DNA of 64,000 nt from positions 31,186,001 to 31,250,000 of the forward strand of contig OZ316891.1 of assembly GCA_973895155.1 (NCBI GenBank), written 5' to 3'. The translations under genes and the position numbers were made by a program. How positions within the stretch are numbered: position 1 is the stretch's first letter; the number at the start of each line of letters is the position of its first letter. The notes under the pieces were generated by a model. That model searched no databases and was not told where the DNA came from. It saw nothing but the letters and a program-made list of their open reading frames with translations. The DNA is from Marsupella aquatica. Its lineage: Eukaryota > Marchantiophyta. Below, piece by piece: positions 40,490 through 53,773 of the stretch.

Positions 40490-43388
40490 GTATAGGCATC
40501 GTTTTATCTATTTGACAAGTAGTTAGTGAAGTTTTTGAGTATTTTAATGCAAGTTTTCTGAAATTTATGACAAAAAGCATCTTATCCAGAAGTACCTTAA
40601 CCAGAGCGATGCAACTTTCCTGTCACGACAATAAAATAGCAATGTCCGTGAAAAAAATTTGAATTCAATGCGTTTTGCAAAAAGATTCACAATCAAAATT
40701 GAGCCAAATATCTTTAAAAATTTGCACCCTCTTGTAACACAGCTTGACTTTACAGATAGATGTATTGTACATAGCAAATAAAAATTCTAGGCCTTTCTTT
40801 AAGACCAGAGGGAAACACCACCTAGGAATCAAGGCCGCACAACTGACCAAGAAGTTAGGTCCTCAATTGAAACGTGTCCCAACTAACATTTTATTTTCAA
40901 TTCAGACAATACTTTGAGACAAGTCACCTTTCCATGAGTGGACATAAGTAAGGAAATGATAAATTCCTATGTTGTGTGCTATGAACTTTGATATTCACAA
41001 TGTAAGGTTTACTCATGCATCTTCAGCACCCGCCTCTTTGGCTTGGGTAAGAAAGAGAAAGGGGAGATCTTTGGAAAGGAAACCAATGGGGTATCAAAGT
41101 CCTGTGTATGGAAAGAAAAATAAAAGGAAATCTAGGGAATACCCTAAACCCTCTGTTTCTTGTAAACCCCCTAATTTCCTATTTCCACTAATTAGTAAAC
41201 TTGAGGCTTGTCTGAATGGAGAGACATTATCCCTGACCAACCCCAAGGATGAAGTAAAGTCATCAGCCAGCTCGAACCAAAATGAAAAAAGGACCAGCTG
41301 CATTTTGAGTGATGTTGGGAATGACAGTTCACTTTTGTGAAGGACACTATGAGTAGTTTGGTCCTGAGCAGCAAAGGATGCTTCAGCTCTTTGTTGTTGT
41401 TTTGTTGTCACAGACTTTAATTTGCTCCGTAGATCACTCTTTTATATGGACAGAAAATATTTTTATTAGCAAAAAACAATCAATGGTATAGATTTCAGTA
41501 GAGACCAAATCGACGGCCGGGAAGGTTTGAATTTGATTTATTTTTCATTTGAAATCTATTCAACCATTTTCAAAACGGAAAAAAACCCGTCCGTAGATCT
41601 CCGTAGATCTTTCATTTGAGCCATAGATCGCCCACTAAAGTGGACGGATGAGATTCAAAGAGATGATAAGGGCAGAAGGCTCAGGTATCCTCTTCCCCCT
41701 GACATTCAAAATTTGAATTTGACCAATCATATTCCACCATTTGTTTTTCCATATTTTCTCACAAAATATTGAATCTTTTTGTGTCATTTTTTTGTGGGAC
41801 GTAGATACGTCTTGAACCATAGAACGGATCGGATGGCATAGGATAGGCGTAGCTATAAGTGAAAATCCAATGGCTCAGGAGAGGCGCAGCTGCTCTTCCA
41901 GATGATCGGGCCACACATGAGGGAAATTCTGAGAACTCCAGGTAACTCGGAGTCTCTGGTAGTAGTACTTGCGGTTTAACAAATGATGCATGACAACAAC
42001 ACTAAATTTTGTCCTCACAGGGATTGAGATAAGGCCAAAACATCCCATTTTTGCAGTGTGGAAACACTGCTTAAACTACTCTAACTGAAACAGGCTACAG
42101 ATCACATGTGGGTCAAAAGCGTAAATGGTGCTACCCGAGTTTATTTTGAAATTCCAAGAAAATACATCTGAGCTTTGTCAATCCATGAAAGCTTTAGAGG
42201 CCACATCTCAGTCCATCAGAGAATTAAAATATACTAATTAGATGTAACAATAAACAGCCCTTGCTACAATCTAGCTCTTGCTATACCTACTGTAGATAGA
42301 AGGCACCCAGTTCCACTACTTACTAACCCCCATGGGAAGCTCCTTTGAAAATCCCTGGAAGCATGTGCTGCCCCATCAGCACTAGTGGTCACAAACAAGA
42401 AAGGCTTGTTATGCAAAAAGTACCAAACAAGACTGTGTGTTTGAGACAAAGAAACAAAACAGTTAGACATTGGAACCGGACAAACAAATGCATGGAAAAC
42501 TGCAAAATAACTTTTCAAATAAACAAAGAAATGGTGAAAAGGGGGGTCAAATATATCAGTGTTTTCCAGTAGGTTGTATGAGTTTTCTATTTAATTAGCA
42601 ATTTTGGAATGACCACGGGAAACTCTTCAACGACTGTAACGTTTACCACGGTATCGTAACAAACCCTTCGGCTACTCTGGACAAAAGAACACCAAGGGAG
42701 CATAAGAAACCCATCAACTACTTATGGATAAAAGACTACCAAAGGAATGTAAGAAACCTTTCGGCTTCTAAAACATGCATGGACAGTATGCGCATATGAG
42801 TACCAAGGGAAAGAAACCCTTTGGCTTCTATAACATTTTGCATGGACTCTGTGGACATAGGAGTACCAAGGGAAAGTTGTGCATGGACTTACCATGAATA
42901 ATCTACTTTTTTCCCCTCTCATCTCCATAGCATGGACTCTATGGACATAGGAGTAACAAGGGAAGGTTGTGCATGGACTACTACCATGAATAATCTATTC
43001 CCCCCCCCCCTCTCATCTCCATATTCAAACCTATTCCAGTATGCAACTCTTCAGGTGCTATAATTTGGTTGTTCAATAACATCTACACTTATAATAAGGG
43101 TTCCCCTTTTTTTGTTGGTCCCAACACAAAAAAGCTCTTGGGAGGGAAAAATACACAATCGTTGGATTCGATTGACTGTTTTCCCTGACCATTGACAGAG
43201 GAAATGTGCACCCTGACACATATGTCCTTCCCGCTGTCCCATAAATGCCCCGGCCCTACTCCCTATGGGCTGGCCCTCTCCGTGTCGTGCAACCCAGGGG
43301 CATAGGGCTTGTCCAACTTAAATAACCAAGGGGTCCTCGGACCTAATTAGGTGAACTAATTAGGTGCTAAGGAGTAATAGCCCTTTGT
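40490..43388. other. Intergenic, tandem repeats, no gene seen
   Basis: Between the two MITEs. A ~92-bp unit is duplicated at about 42840 and 42932 ('gcatggactct.tggacatag', 'tctcatctccat'). The ORF at 40969-41340 has no family resemblance and an unexceptional composition. A C-run lies at about 43000-43010. Confidence 0.45.
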
Positions 43389-43398
43389 CCATCTAGGG

Positions 43399-43606
43399 AG
43401 GTATTTGCTTGATCGACCCCCAAAATGAAACTTGTTACTTGATCACCCCCTGAGGTCTATCAATGGTCCAGATCTGAGATAGAAAGGTCCATCAACGGTC
43501 CATATTGGGGAAAAGTATTGATCAACTGTCCATATTGGGGAAAAGTATTGAGGGGGTTCATTAAGCAAACTTTTTCCAAAAGGGGGTCTACTAATCATAT
43601 CTCTCT
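43399..43606. mobile_element. MULE-type MITE (208 bp)
   Basis: Inverted ends (aggtatttgcttgatcgacc / ggtctactaatcatatctctct) related to those of the MULE. Flanked by the perfect 10-bp duplication ccatctaggg (43389-43398 and 43607-43616). An internal short duplication, 'gtccatattggggaaaagta', lies near 43500 and 43530. Non-coding. Confidence 0.8.
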
Positions 43607-43719
43607 CCATCTAGGGCACCCAAGTGCTGGCTCGTTGGTACGAAACGAAAAGAAGTAGCATTGGTGAACTGGCGTTATTAGCCCTTCTCGCAGTGTTGGC
43701 GTTCCCTCTCGTTGTGCTC

Positions 43720-44240
43720 TCTGTGTTTCTCACTGTGTCTTTGGGAGCTCTCGTTTTCAGTCACACCCACAGTACGTTGAAGCATTTTGTGGAAGCTCCG
43801 CGCAGCGATCTTAGCTCTGCCAATCAACCTTATGTCTCTCGTTCGTTCAAGTCGTTCGCAACTGTGTCGAAGCATTTTCCTAGGCTCCTGCAAAAAAATC
43901 TTGGCTTGTCCTAGCACTCTGTCTCATTTTCGTTCGCTGCTACATTTGGTTGAAGCAGTTTGTCAAATCTGAGCGCAGAAATTTTAGCTTTACAAACGCT
44001 CTGTCTGTGCACTGGCTTTTGAAGCATTCACTGATCTTTGAATGTTTACTAAAATCTCTACAACGATGGCTCCTGCAGTTCTCTCTGAGGCAATCGGGAC
44101 CCCCGGATATGTTGGTCTAACAAGCAGCCGAGAGAATGAAGAAGCTCGCCCGTGCGATTCTCCCTGTGGACTAGGGCCCTGGGGACGGTGGACAACAATT
44201 TTGCTAGAGAGAGACTCACTTCCCTGGGGAATTTTTAGCA
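43720..44240 (+). repeat. Upstream module shared with 17287-17840
   Basis: Second copy of the ~500-bp segment described at 17287. It lies about 700 bp before the SETD9-like coding exons and may hold that gene's promoter or 5' UTR. Confidence 0.6.
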
Positions 44241-44936
44241 CCGCCTGTTAAAGGCATCGGCGGGAACTGCAGCTATCTTCATAAAAGTGGGGGTCTTTCT
44301 GTTTTACTGACAAAGTTTCCAAAGCAAGTAATGGCAGGAGGTCAAGTGCGCAAAGTAAGAATTCCTTACTTTCTTGACGTTTGAGGGGTTCAATTAAGTT
44401 TTATCTGGGAGACTTGGGCTTTAGTTTTGAGTTGCCTGTAGTGTTGTTTTCAATGGTAAGGGTTTTGGCTTCAGAATGCATGCTGGCTATCCTAGATTGA
44501 CTTCGCCATCTGAAAACGATGTAGATGTGGGACAAATTATTGAGCCCATTCAAGCAAGTGCATAAACGACAACTGCAGCATGAAATTGACACACATCGCC
44601 TCTTTCTTCTTACGAGGTATTTGTGCTTGCTTTGTGGTGATACCCTTGTTCTGACAAGATCACCATTTCTGTCGTAAGTTCAGGGTTGAAATCTGCTTAA
44701 CAAGGTGGGAGTAAAAAGGATAGCTTCTGTTTTAAGTATGGAGTACCTTTTCGCATTTTTTGAAGTGCCCTGCCATGTACATCTCGTTGCCATTACTTGG
44801 GACAAATAAGGGTAATAAGGTTGAAAGTGTCCTGAGTAGAGCTGATTGTTCTATAAGCTGGTGAAGATTTGGTAGTTTGCGAGCAATATATTGGGATGCC
44901 AATTAAAGTGCTTTTGTTCTCCTGTGCTCTCTCGTC

Positions 44937-46281
44937 ATGAATTTAATATCTGTCAGCTATAATCGGCTGGGAGCTCCAGGAGGAGAGGAGACAGCAGAGG
45001 AGATTGAATCCATTGCCAACAGCACGCCTTTCAGTGCTCAGCAGGTCGAAGTACAAAACAATGTTCACCAACAAATTGCTGCAGTTGCTGAAATTTTGGA
45101 CAGTGTTCTCCTCAAGACTCCAAGGACAAGCGACGTGAAGCCCAAGAAATGGCACAGCGGATTAAGTTTTGCAGTAGGAGGAGTTACTCCACAACCTAGG
45201 TACCTGTTTACTCTACTTTTCAGATGGCTTGTGTTGTCATGTCTGCCTCTTATGAAATGTAACCCCAGGATTGGTTGCTGCTTCTCATATGAACTTCAGT
45301 AGATCGGATGGGGCTAACCTGCTTGGCATAGAATACAAAAGCCATTCACCATTAACTATCTCTGCTTTCATTGCATTGCGCGTTCCGGAAACCTTACACT
45401 CTGTTTTTTAATGCAGAAGAGAGAGTTTTGAAACTCATCCACTGAGTAGAGCTGAAGTTTCGGGAATCTTACAGGAGCGTTTACGATTTACACTGGAATG
45501 TAAACCTTCAGGAATTCAACATGAGGAAGCTGGGGAAGGTCTTTTTCTTCGTGGCAGGGCAGAACCAGGAACTGTAATATCAATGTACCCTGGGGTCATA
45601 TATGCTCCCTCTCAGTATCGTTTTATGCCAGGATATCCCAGGGTGGATACAGACAATCCCTATCTCATCTCAAGATATGATGGACTCATAGTTGATGGAA
45701 AACCTTGGAGTAAAGGTGGTGAAACTCGAGAGTGGTGGGATGGAAACAACACCGATGACAGTAGTGAACTTCAGCAAGATGACGCTTTTCTCGAAACTGA
45801 CGTACATGAGGAGTCTGCATACAGGGGCAAGGGCAGGCACGGTCTATGGGAGTCCATTGCAGGGTCTCAACAGAGAGGGGTTATACCAATCAAGAGTGCT
45901 ATACTCGAGCGACGAAATCCACTGGCATTTGGACATTTTGCTAATCATCCTCCAAAGGAAACTAAGCCAAATGTGATGATATGTCCGTACTCCATCAGCG
46001 AACCAAATGAGATTATTAGACCGTATATTCCAAATCTTGTTTTAGCAACAGAGGAAGAGCAGATGGAACGACGGGGTTTACTGTGGATGAAGGAAGGGAA
46101 CGAATCCGAAGACTACATTAATAAGACTTCAAAGAGTGAAATACGCACCCTCGTACTTGTTGCTACACGGACTATTGAAGATGAAGAAGTGCTATTAAAC
46201 TATAGACTCAGTTCCCACATTAGGACGCCTACCTGGTTTCATCCTGTTGATGAAGAGGAGGATCAAAGGCGATGGGAATGA
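44937..46281 (+). CDS. SETD9-like SET-domain protein (5' end possibly incomplete)
   Basis: SET domains transfer methyl groups from S-adenosylmethionine to lysine; SETD9 is a poorly characterised member. Exon 44937-45199 joins 45419-46281 (GT..TGCAG, phase 2), giving about 374 codons. Features in order: 'YNRLGAPGGEETAEEIES', 'EGLFLRGRAEPGTVISMYPG', 'NPYLISRYDGLIVDG', 'NPLAFGHFANHPP' with 'KPNVMICPYSI' (the N-H-like core of SET), and 'RTLVLVATRTIEDEEVLLNYR' (the catalytic Tyr region). The order matches animal SETD9. The first Met may not be the true start: 'CTGTCAG' at 44957-44963 is a possible acceptor, so one or more 5' exons could lie in 43.7-44.9 kb. Frame intact. Confidence 0.75.
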
Positions 46282-49200
46282 CATACACCCACGACAAGTC
46301 AAGATCCAATTTTTTGCTACCACGAAATTCTTAATTCTTTGATCATGTGTGAACATTGATTCTCAACAAAGTCTAATTTCACGATGAAAGTTCTCTATGG
46401 ATAATGTGAGCCTTCGAAGGCTATCTGTTTCTTTTCAAACCTGTATAAACGCGGGAATGATGCACAGCTCACTGACGTAATCGTTGGATGGCTGGAGCAA
46501 AAATAACCGAAGAGTGCAGAGATTCCATAAACCTGTTCATGGCATCATTACTAGCTCTGGACTGCCATTTAGAGAATATAATTGAAAAGAACGTGAGATT
46601 GTTGAGCACTGTTGATAATAATTTCCGAGTTTTCATTCATTTGAGGACAACCGTAGCTAACTGTAGTTTGCGATTGTGGCCACCAATGGTCGACATAGGG
46701 AGGATGGTGGAGAGACGACGTAGAATAGTCATCAACGTGAATAATCATCAACCTGTACATACATCATTGACAGACACAATCCTCATGCAATGGTAAGAGT
46801 AAAAGCTAGGAGGGATCCATAGAATCCATAGAATTTTATTATCTACCTACTAATGATGAAAAACCTGTAGAAGATTCGTTCCATCCTCGATGTGCCAATA
46901 ATGAGCGAGTTGAGTGTTCTCAATGATTGAAGTCATTACGAAGTTGAGACTAATCTCGGGAGTGAGTTTTCCTCAATGCGAATGGCCTAGGGTGTTTAAA
47001 CAGTGTACGAAAAACCTAGAGAGTGAGTTTTAATCTTCATGTAAAGTAACACGGATCAGGAGACTTTGGGGGTTTTCTCCTTCGTTTGCGATAATGACAG
47101 ATGCTGTGAACAAGTCAGTTTTCGCCTCAATCACAAATAGACTAATGCAAAATCGCTTGATGTGATTAAACGAGAAGTGGAAGACATACATTAGACCTAG
47201 CCATCCAAGCAGTCAACCTGTGTCTAACTCGTGTCACCTCCCCCCGTCGTCTTTTGACGTAAATTTTTCTGTAAGTTTTAAAAAAAAGTATGTCTGAATA
47301 CAGATTCCCTCCGCAAGACGCCAATGAAGACATCGCGTGATGACAAATTTCGTGTTGGCCGAAGAGTTGGATTCACAGAGCTTGGGGAAGGGTATGCTTG
47401 GATGATCTGGCAGCACATTTGGAATATTTGAGCTCCAATCACTTCGTGTCAATGTTTGTGGGTGGAGAATTACTATTTCTGCAAGACTTCCGTTGAATCA
47501 AAATAATGCAACTGCCAACTGCAGGCAGCATAATATTCGAGGGGTGGGGACACCAGGTGTTTGCGAATCCTCCTTTCTACACCATGCGAATGTTAAGGGC
47601 CGTAGCTGCTTTTTTCAGTTCTCACCCAGATAAAATCTGGGTTGTTTCTAACAACTGCCCCAATATCAGGGCCCCACAATTTATTTTTGTTTCCTCTGAG
47701 ACTAAATCTGGAAACCATACTGAATGAGATTGCCTTTACAGGAACTGGTGGCCCAGTGAAATATGGTGTACATAGATCCTACATGCGGAGTAGTGGGCCC
47801 AAGTAAAAGTTGATGTGGGGTGATTATTTTGTCACCCAGGAGGTGATCCAAACATTTCAAAACTTTGGCTGCTTCATTCAAAGTGATTTGCATTTGAAAA
47901 GTTCTACTCAATGGATTTGCATTTGAAAAGTTCTTTGGTCTGGACTCTACCTTTAGAACAAAAGGTAGTTTGCCAGTTTGATGTAGTAAAAAAAGTCACA
48001 AGTGCCCTCTACTTCTTGTAAGAGCAACTTCAACCCTTACTGAAGCCTTTCTGGAACTGTGTTGACCAAAGTCAGAATCTAAAATAGCAGAAGTGATGTC
48101 CAACCCCCTCACTGTAACACTAAAGAATTTTCAAGCACCGGGTTTTTTAGTTAGTGGATGTATTAGTCAACATTAGAGTTTTCCCTAAGTTGTAGAAGGC
48201 TGGTGAGGTGGGTCATTTTGAGTTGGGTTCAGGGTGAGTTAAAGTCTCAGCCCAACATCAACTTTTATGTGTTTAAATAAGGGTCGAACTAACTAAGCCT
48301 TCCAAGAGTGGCTTTACTCTAAATTATCCAGAATTGTCATGTCTAACTTTGCACGATGCAATAGAAATTTTTGCAAGTAGTGAGCAGGAGAGAGTAGGAT
48401 TTAGAGAGAAGAAAGGTCAAGCATGGAGTGACAAGAGAGAACTATCAGGATTGAGGCTACATGTGTGGTGACTAAGGAGATGGAAAGTCCAAGTGTGATG
48501 ATCCTTGCTGTTGATGAAGAGCTCACATACTTGCATACAATCTGATGGGCCTAGAGTACACTTTGATGAACCGGTTCAAGCCTCCTCACCTCTGTAAATC
48601 AAGGCAATGACTGTTGTATTCATTCATGGCCCACGCCATCACAACATCCCACAGGGAAGGGGGGTGCTTGGCTATGGTGGAAGTCAATGCTGCTAAATGT
48701 GCCCATGCCGCACACCACACAGACTATTCTCACTACCACATGTTCTATACAAAAGCATATTAAAGGAGACCTTGTAACCCAACCTTAGTTTTGGTGAGTT
48801 AACAGCCCTAATGGGTGTTAGTCTTTCTCTACTTAAGTCACTACACTTCTCTACCTTTCTATTGGGTTAGTTGTTGGGTTTTTAAGATTGTAATTTGGGG
48901 TAGTGTGAAACTGATTTCTACTGTGGAGTTATCTTGAATGGGCTGGCGTGAGTTTTATTTCAAAGTGACTGGACTTAGTACAGTGCATGCAAAAGAGGGT
49001 GTTGTCAGACCTGGTACTTGATCCTCAAGGTGACCAAACGTACCCAGCAACCTTTGTAGATTTCTAAAGCAACCTTAGCTGTACAACAAAGAGTTCTTGT
49101 ATGATGCAAGCAGACAAAAATTGTTGGTAGCTAGGAGAGTATTGTTAGTGAGTCAGGAGTGGTTCTCAATGTCATTTCAATTTTGTTGGCTTGTGTTTCT

Positions 49201-49870
49201 AGTGCATTTCTAAGACTCCCTATGGCTGACGAGTTTGCTAGCCAAAAGAGGAGTCCCAAAATTGGGTTTAACAAACCATGTTTTGGCTAGCTAAGGACTT
49301 TGTTTGCTACTTCGTCCACCCAATTAGTGTTAGTCACACTAATTGCATAGCCCTTCAAATTTTACATCTCACATAAAATATGCTACTCCCATTATTTCAG
49401 GTGTCCCTCTAATTTCAGGTCACATGAAGTCAAACTTTTGGTTTCACTAATTGAGGTGTTGGCCTTGAATATACTGCACACTGAGAATAGAGGCATAAAC
49501 TGAGACTCAAGGGGACTCAATGAGAGTCACTCTAATTTTGGTGTCACAATAATTATATACATATACTGTTCACAGTGGTCTAAGCTGGGTTTTTTTCTTG
49601 GTAACAGGGAAATTTCCCCTGTTTGCTTGCATGTAAAAAAGACCATCAGTTTAACGACACCCCAAAGTTCGACTTTGGCGTCTTGCAATAAAGTCCCACC
49701 TTTTAGTAATTTAGTGACACCCAAATTAAAGTGCCACTTTGACTTCTTGTAAAACCACGCTTAGGTGTAAACCAAAGACCACCAGCTTTAATGACACGAG
49801 GAAAGTTCGACTCAAGATTCGACAGATGGGAGAAATTGAAAATGTGCATTGGACGAAGGCGAGCTGGTGA
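46282..49870. other. Intergenic, no gene seen
   Basis: Only short ORFs without recognisable motifs. A small duplication ('atttgcatttgaaaagttct') lies near 47887-47935. No transposon ends or splice-linked coding blocks were found. Confidence 0.4.
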
Positions 49871-50039
49871 GTGAGTGAGCGAGGGAGAGGTCGATTCTCT
49901 GGGTGTCGAGGAAACAATCGAAGCACAGATTTTGGGGGAATGGACACGGCTAACAGCCGAAGCACAGATTTTGGGGAACGGACACGGTGAGACAGAAAAC
50001 ATGCATGGAGGAGCACCAAGGATACCCGGGTCGGAGGAA

Positions 50040-50270
50040 AAGGAAGAAAGTACCAGTGGCTGGAGATTGATCCTGTACAGTAATCTCTGGAGGTTGATCC
50101 AGTAATGTTGTCACCAGTGGCTGGAGCTTGATCCTGTACTGTAATCTCTGGAGATTGAGCCAGTAATGTTGTCACCAGTGGCTGGAGATTGATTCAGTAC
50201 TGTAATCTATGGAGATTGTGGCTGGATTGATCCAGTACTGTAATCTATGGAGATTGATCCAGTAACGTTG
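50040..50270. repeat. ~60-bp minisatellite feeding into an ORF
   Basis: Three to four diverged copies of a unit of roughly 60 bp with 'ccagtggctggagattgatc', 'tgtactgtaatctctggaga' and 'gatccagtaatgttgtca'. The last copy supplies the first codons (MEIDPVT) of the ORF starting at 50248, and a similar MEIDPG recurs inside that ORF. Confidence 0.8.
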
Positions 50271-50963
50271 TCACTGGGCGTGGAGCATTCAGTAGAAGAA
50301 AAGAATTTGGGACACGGTGAGGCAGAAGGCATGGAGTACCTAGTGGACCCGTCGGATGTGAAGGAAGACGAGTGCGAGACAATGGAGATTGATCCGGGAC
50401 TGCTACTGACAAAAGGCCACATCTCGTGGCTCTTCCGCTTCGTCTACTCCGTTTCCGCGAACCCGGCTGATCAGCCGATCATATTTTGTGTCAATTGTAG
50501 CCGGTACTTGGAGCCGCGTGAGCAAGCTACGAGCCATAGCTCCCAGCACCAACCCTTGGGAGGTGAACACCACCTCTACCCACCGATTCTCGTGCAGCGT
50601 AGGAGTAACGGAACCGGCGAAGTTGATTATTATGTGAGCGTCCAAGCGTTGAAAGAAGTTCAGGTGCCAATTGGAGATGTATTGTCTCACTTGCTACCAG
50701 ATCCTCTTCCCTGGCTAATTCAAATGAGTGGGGGGCCTGGAAATAACTTGGCCAGGTGTTTGTACTTGCACCCGAGGAATTCAAAAGAGGAAATGTGGCA
50801 AGGGGAAATGCTGTCCGGGAGATGTGCCTATCGAGACTGCGAAAAGATCTTCAATAACAGACAAAGCCATTTGAGATTATATGGGATTACGCCACAGTTT
50901 TGTTCAATCAGCTGCAAGGTCGAAAGCGCCTGGCTCTGCTGTAATACAAGCTGTAACGACTAA
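50248..50963 (+). CDS. Unknown Cys-rich single-exon protein, 238 aa
   Basis: Open frame from ATG (MEIDPVTLSLGVE) to TAA. An acidic, partly repetitive N-terminus (about 55 residues) is followed by 'HISWLFRFVYSVSANPADQP'. The first Cys pair is 'FCVNCSRYLEPRE'; after 'HLLPDPLPWLIQMSG' a second cluster reads 'GRCAYRDCEKIF' ... 'QFCSISCKV' ... 'CCNTSC'. The CxxC/CxxxC spacing suggests zinc binding. No family recognised. The length and non-repetitive body favour a real gene, but the low-complexity start and the lack of introns leave room for a remnant. Confidence 0.5.
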
Positions 50964-53773
50964 GCCACGATGCAAGTAATCACAGTACTTTTTCTTGGGG
51001 TGCTGAATCAAGAGCTGTTCGATTCACGCCCAGGCAACGATGGGACCTCCCAGATCAATTTTCTGAGCGGTGAACAATCTTAGCCCACCAAGTCTGCAAC
51101 CTGGTTTTCTGATTGATTCTTCTACCAGGAGTTGTATTCGCTTTGACAATTGGATCCACTTGGAGTTGCATAGACTGCAGCATCTAGACAATTGGCTGTC
51201 TGAGGTTTTCTTCGCATGCTTCTGGACTTGTCTGTTTTAGAAGGAGCGAAAGGACATGGATTGTCCCTCCAGGAGAACCGCGATGTCACTGGGAAAATTC
51301 AGTACGAGTGTTTGCATGCGTCCTGAGTCGTGGAGTACAAATCAACATAGGGAGACCATTTTGACCACTTTGATAGATGTACATACGTAGACCGTGAAAG
51401 TGGTACAGTAACTCTGCGTCGATGGACCCCCCCACGAGTCACCTTTCTATTGTATATTGATATTTCGTGTTGAAGTGTATTTTTATGTGTCCCAACCCTC
51501 AACCTTAGATTAACGACAAGTTACTCTGGTAACGCCATGCTATGTCACAGTGTGACAAGTACATATTGAAGCAGAACAAAGGTTCCATTTTTGGGTACAT
51601 TATTCCCTGTGGAATTAGTAGCGAACAAGAATTGCAGAGAAATGGCGGACTGTATAGATTCTCGTAATGCTCCATTTCTTTTCTGCATTCTGTGGAACTA
51701 CTGTAATTGGAAACAGGAATTGGGGAGAAGTTGGTGACTGTGTTGATTCCACTGATGGATCTCACGAAAATTAATGGTTCTGAAGAATGGATCAACAGCA
51801 TTTCGATGGCATGTTTAAGAAATTACTCCGTACCATTGTCTAGTCAGTATCTCCGCTGGAGCTCTCCAGTCTCCGCTGAGCAGCACGAGAAACCGCTGCA
51901 GTAGTAACCCTTATGATTGCTATCTCAGAAAGTCACGTTTGGATTGCCTCACCATGTTCAAGTCTTACCCAGCTTTATTCGGGGCTTTATTTCGAACATC
52001 GACTTTCGCAAATCAGGTCATCGCCGATGATGACTTCCGAGATCAATGTAAATCTCGCTCTTGGATCAGTTTTCGAGGTCCACTCCAATAGTCTCGGCTG
52101 ATAGACCCCATCCGCATACAGTGATCCACTCTGAAGCCATTGGAGTGGAGCGACTTTGTATATCATCAGAATCTGTATTCCAATCGAAAAATCACCGTCG
52201 AACATTGACAGCAGAAGTGCCAAAAACTGTGTCTGCGCGATACACAAGTTCTCTCAGCTTCAATCTGTTAACATTCATTTCAAGAATTGCTCAAGCTTTC
52301 TTCGCTAACCATATTCTTTCAATGTGATGAGACTGAGATTTGTTACAAGAAAGTCTCAAGTTGTGTTGCGCTAACCAAGGTCAAGAAACACAGGAAGGGT
52401 TTTTCGGCTTGCTCCCACAATCCCAATCAGCCTGACAGCTTCTTTTCCAAGGGGCATCGTGGTCTATGCAGACTTGACCAAATCTATGCATCTGCAGGAG
52501 ATCATAATCATAGTAAATTTGAGGTCTCTTCCACCATCCTGCCCAGGAGCTCCATGTGTGTCATGGACCCACTCTCAGGTACCCGGCTGGTTCCTTTACT
52601 GGCCGGTCTTACTGATTGTGCCACTCCCAGTACCGTAGTTACAGTAGATCCCTGGTTTAGCCTCCTCTCTTTGGTCTTCCTGGGTCCTGACCCCTTTTGT
52701 GGGCCACCCGTGTTTAATGCCGGTTTTTGTAATGAATTTCAATTGGTGTATTAGTGAAGGCGGAAAAAAAGAATCTAAAGAACAAAGATTGCAGATTGTG
52801 ACTTCTATATCTTGGTGGTGCGTGCATAAACCTGGCAAATACAATAGTTGAAAGCCAGCTCCAAATCTTCGGACAAGGAATTCAACCTCAATCGTTCAAT
52901 ATCTTAGTCAGCACCAGGGGAATTAAAATGTACAAGCTTCTGGTCTTGAGCTTTGTCCAAATGTCCAAATTTTCACTTTCTTTGTGCGAAAGGAATAGAT
53001 AAATGTTGGGTCAGATTTTCTTACCTCAATAGTTCAATATCTTAGTCAGCACCAGGGGAATTAAAATGTACAAGCTTCTGGTCTTGTGCTTTGTCCAAAT
53101 GTCCAGTTTTTCACTTTCGTTGTGGGAAAGGAATAGATAGATGTTGGGTCATATTTGCTGTAGGTTTGAATGTAGTGGACAAATCGTCATGTAGGCCCCT
53201 ACCTACATTGGAACTTACGCATCAATTCCTCATCCTTGGCCCAAACGCTGACAAACCTAATTAGAGGCGGATAAATCTTCAGTAAACTTATTGAGACTTA
53301 ACCCCCTCCTCTCTTGCTTCCTTTGTAGTTTCAGGGGAGGTCCCCAGCCATAACCCCCTCGCCAACCAGCCAACCTAGTCTCGACATTTTATTTGAAAGA
53401 GTGTCAGGGGCTGCACTTGCTAACCCATGGCCTATTGGGGGGGCATGGCTGTTTAAGGGATTTAAGCCCATAGCCCCCCCCAGGCCGTTGGGATACCCTA
53501 CAGGTTCGATACAAGAGTGACCAATATCTTAAGTTGAGAGTTCATTGAACTTGATTGAGACCTTTAATATCAAAATAATAAATGAAGTTTGAAGTCCAGG
53601 GTTTTTTGAAAGTATGTACAATACGATCTTAGAGTGTGGCTAAGTTCAAACTCTGTGATGGTGTTGGGTCTCATGAATAGAGTCTTAGTGTTACCACCGC
53701 TGATTCGTATATCATAACCCAGGTTCAAACTCTTAAGAAAGTTGTTCATCATTTCCGAGCGCACCCAAAGCTA
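50964..53773. other. Intergenic with a 138-bp tandem duplication
   Basis: A unit starting 'cctcaatNgttcaatatct' occurs at 52886 and 53024 and includes 'cagcaccaggggaattaaaa' and 'gtccaaatgtcca'. No gene is supported elsewhere. Confidence 0.5.

Noticed and set aside
40969-41340. 123-aa ORF as a gene
   Set aside because: No motif, no splice context, and the opposite strand is equally open.
46488-46796. 102-aa ORF after the SETD9-like gene
   Set aside because: No recognisable motif; isolated in AT-rich sequence.
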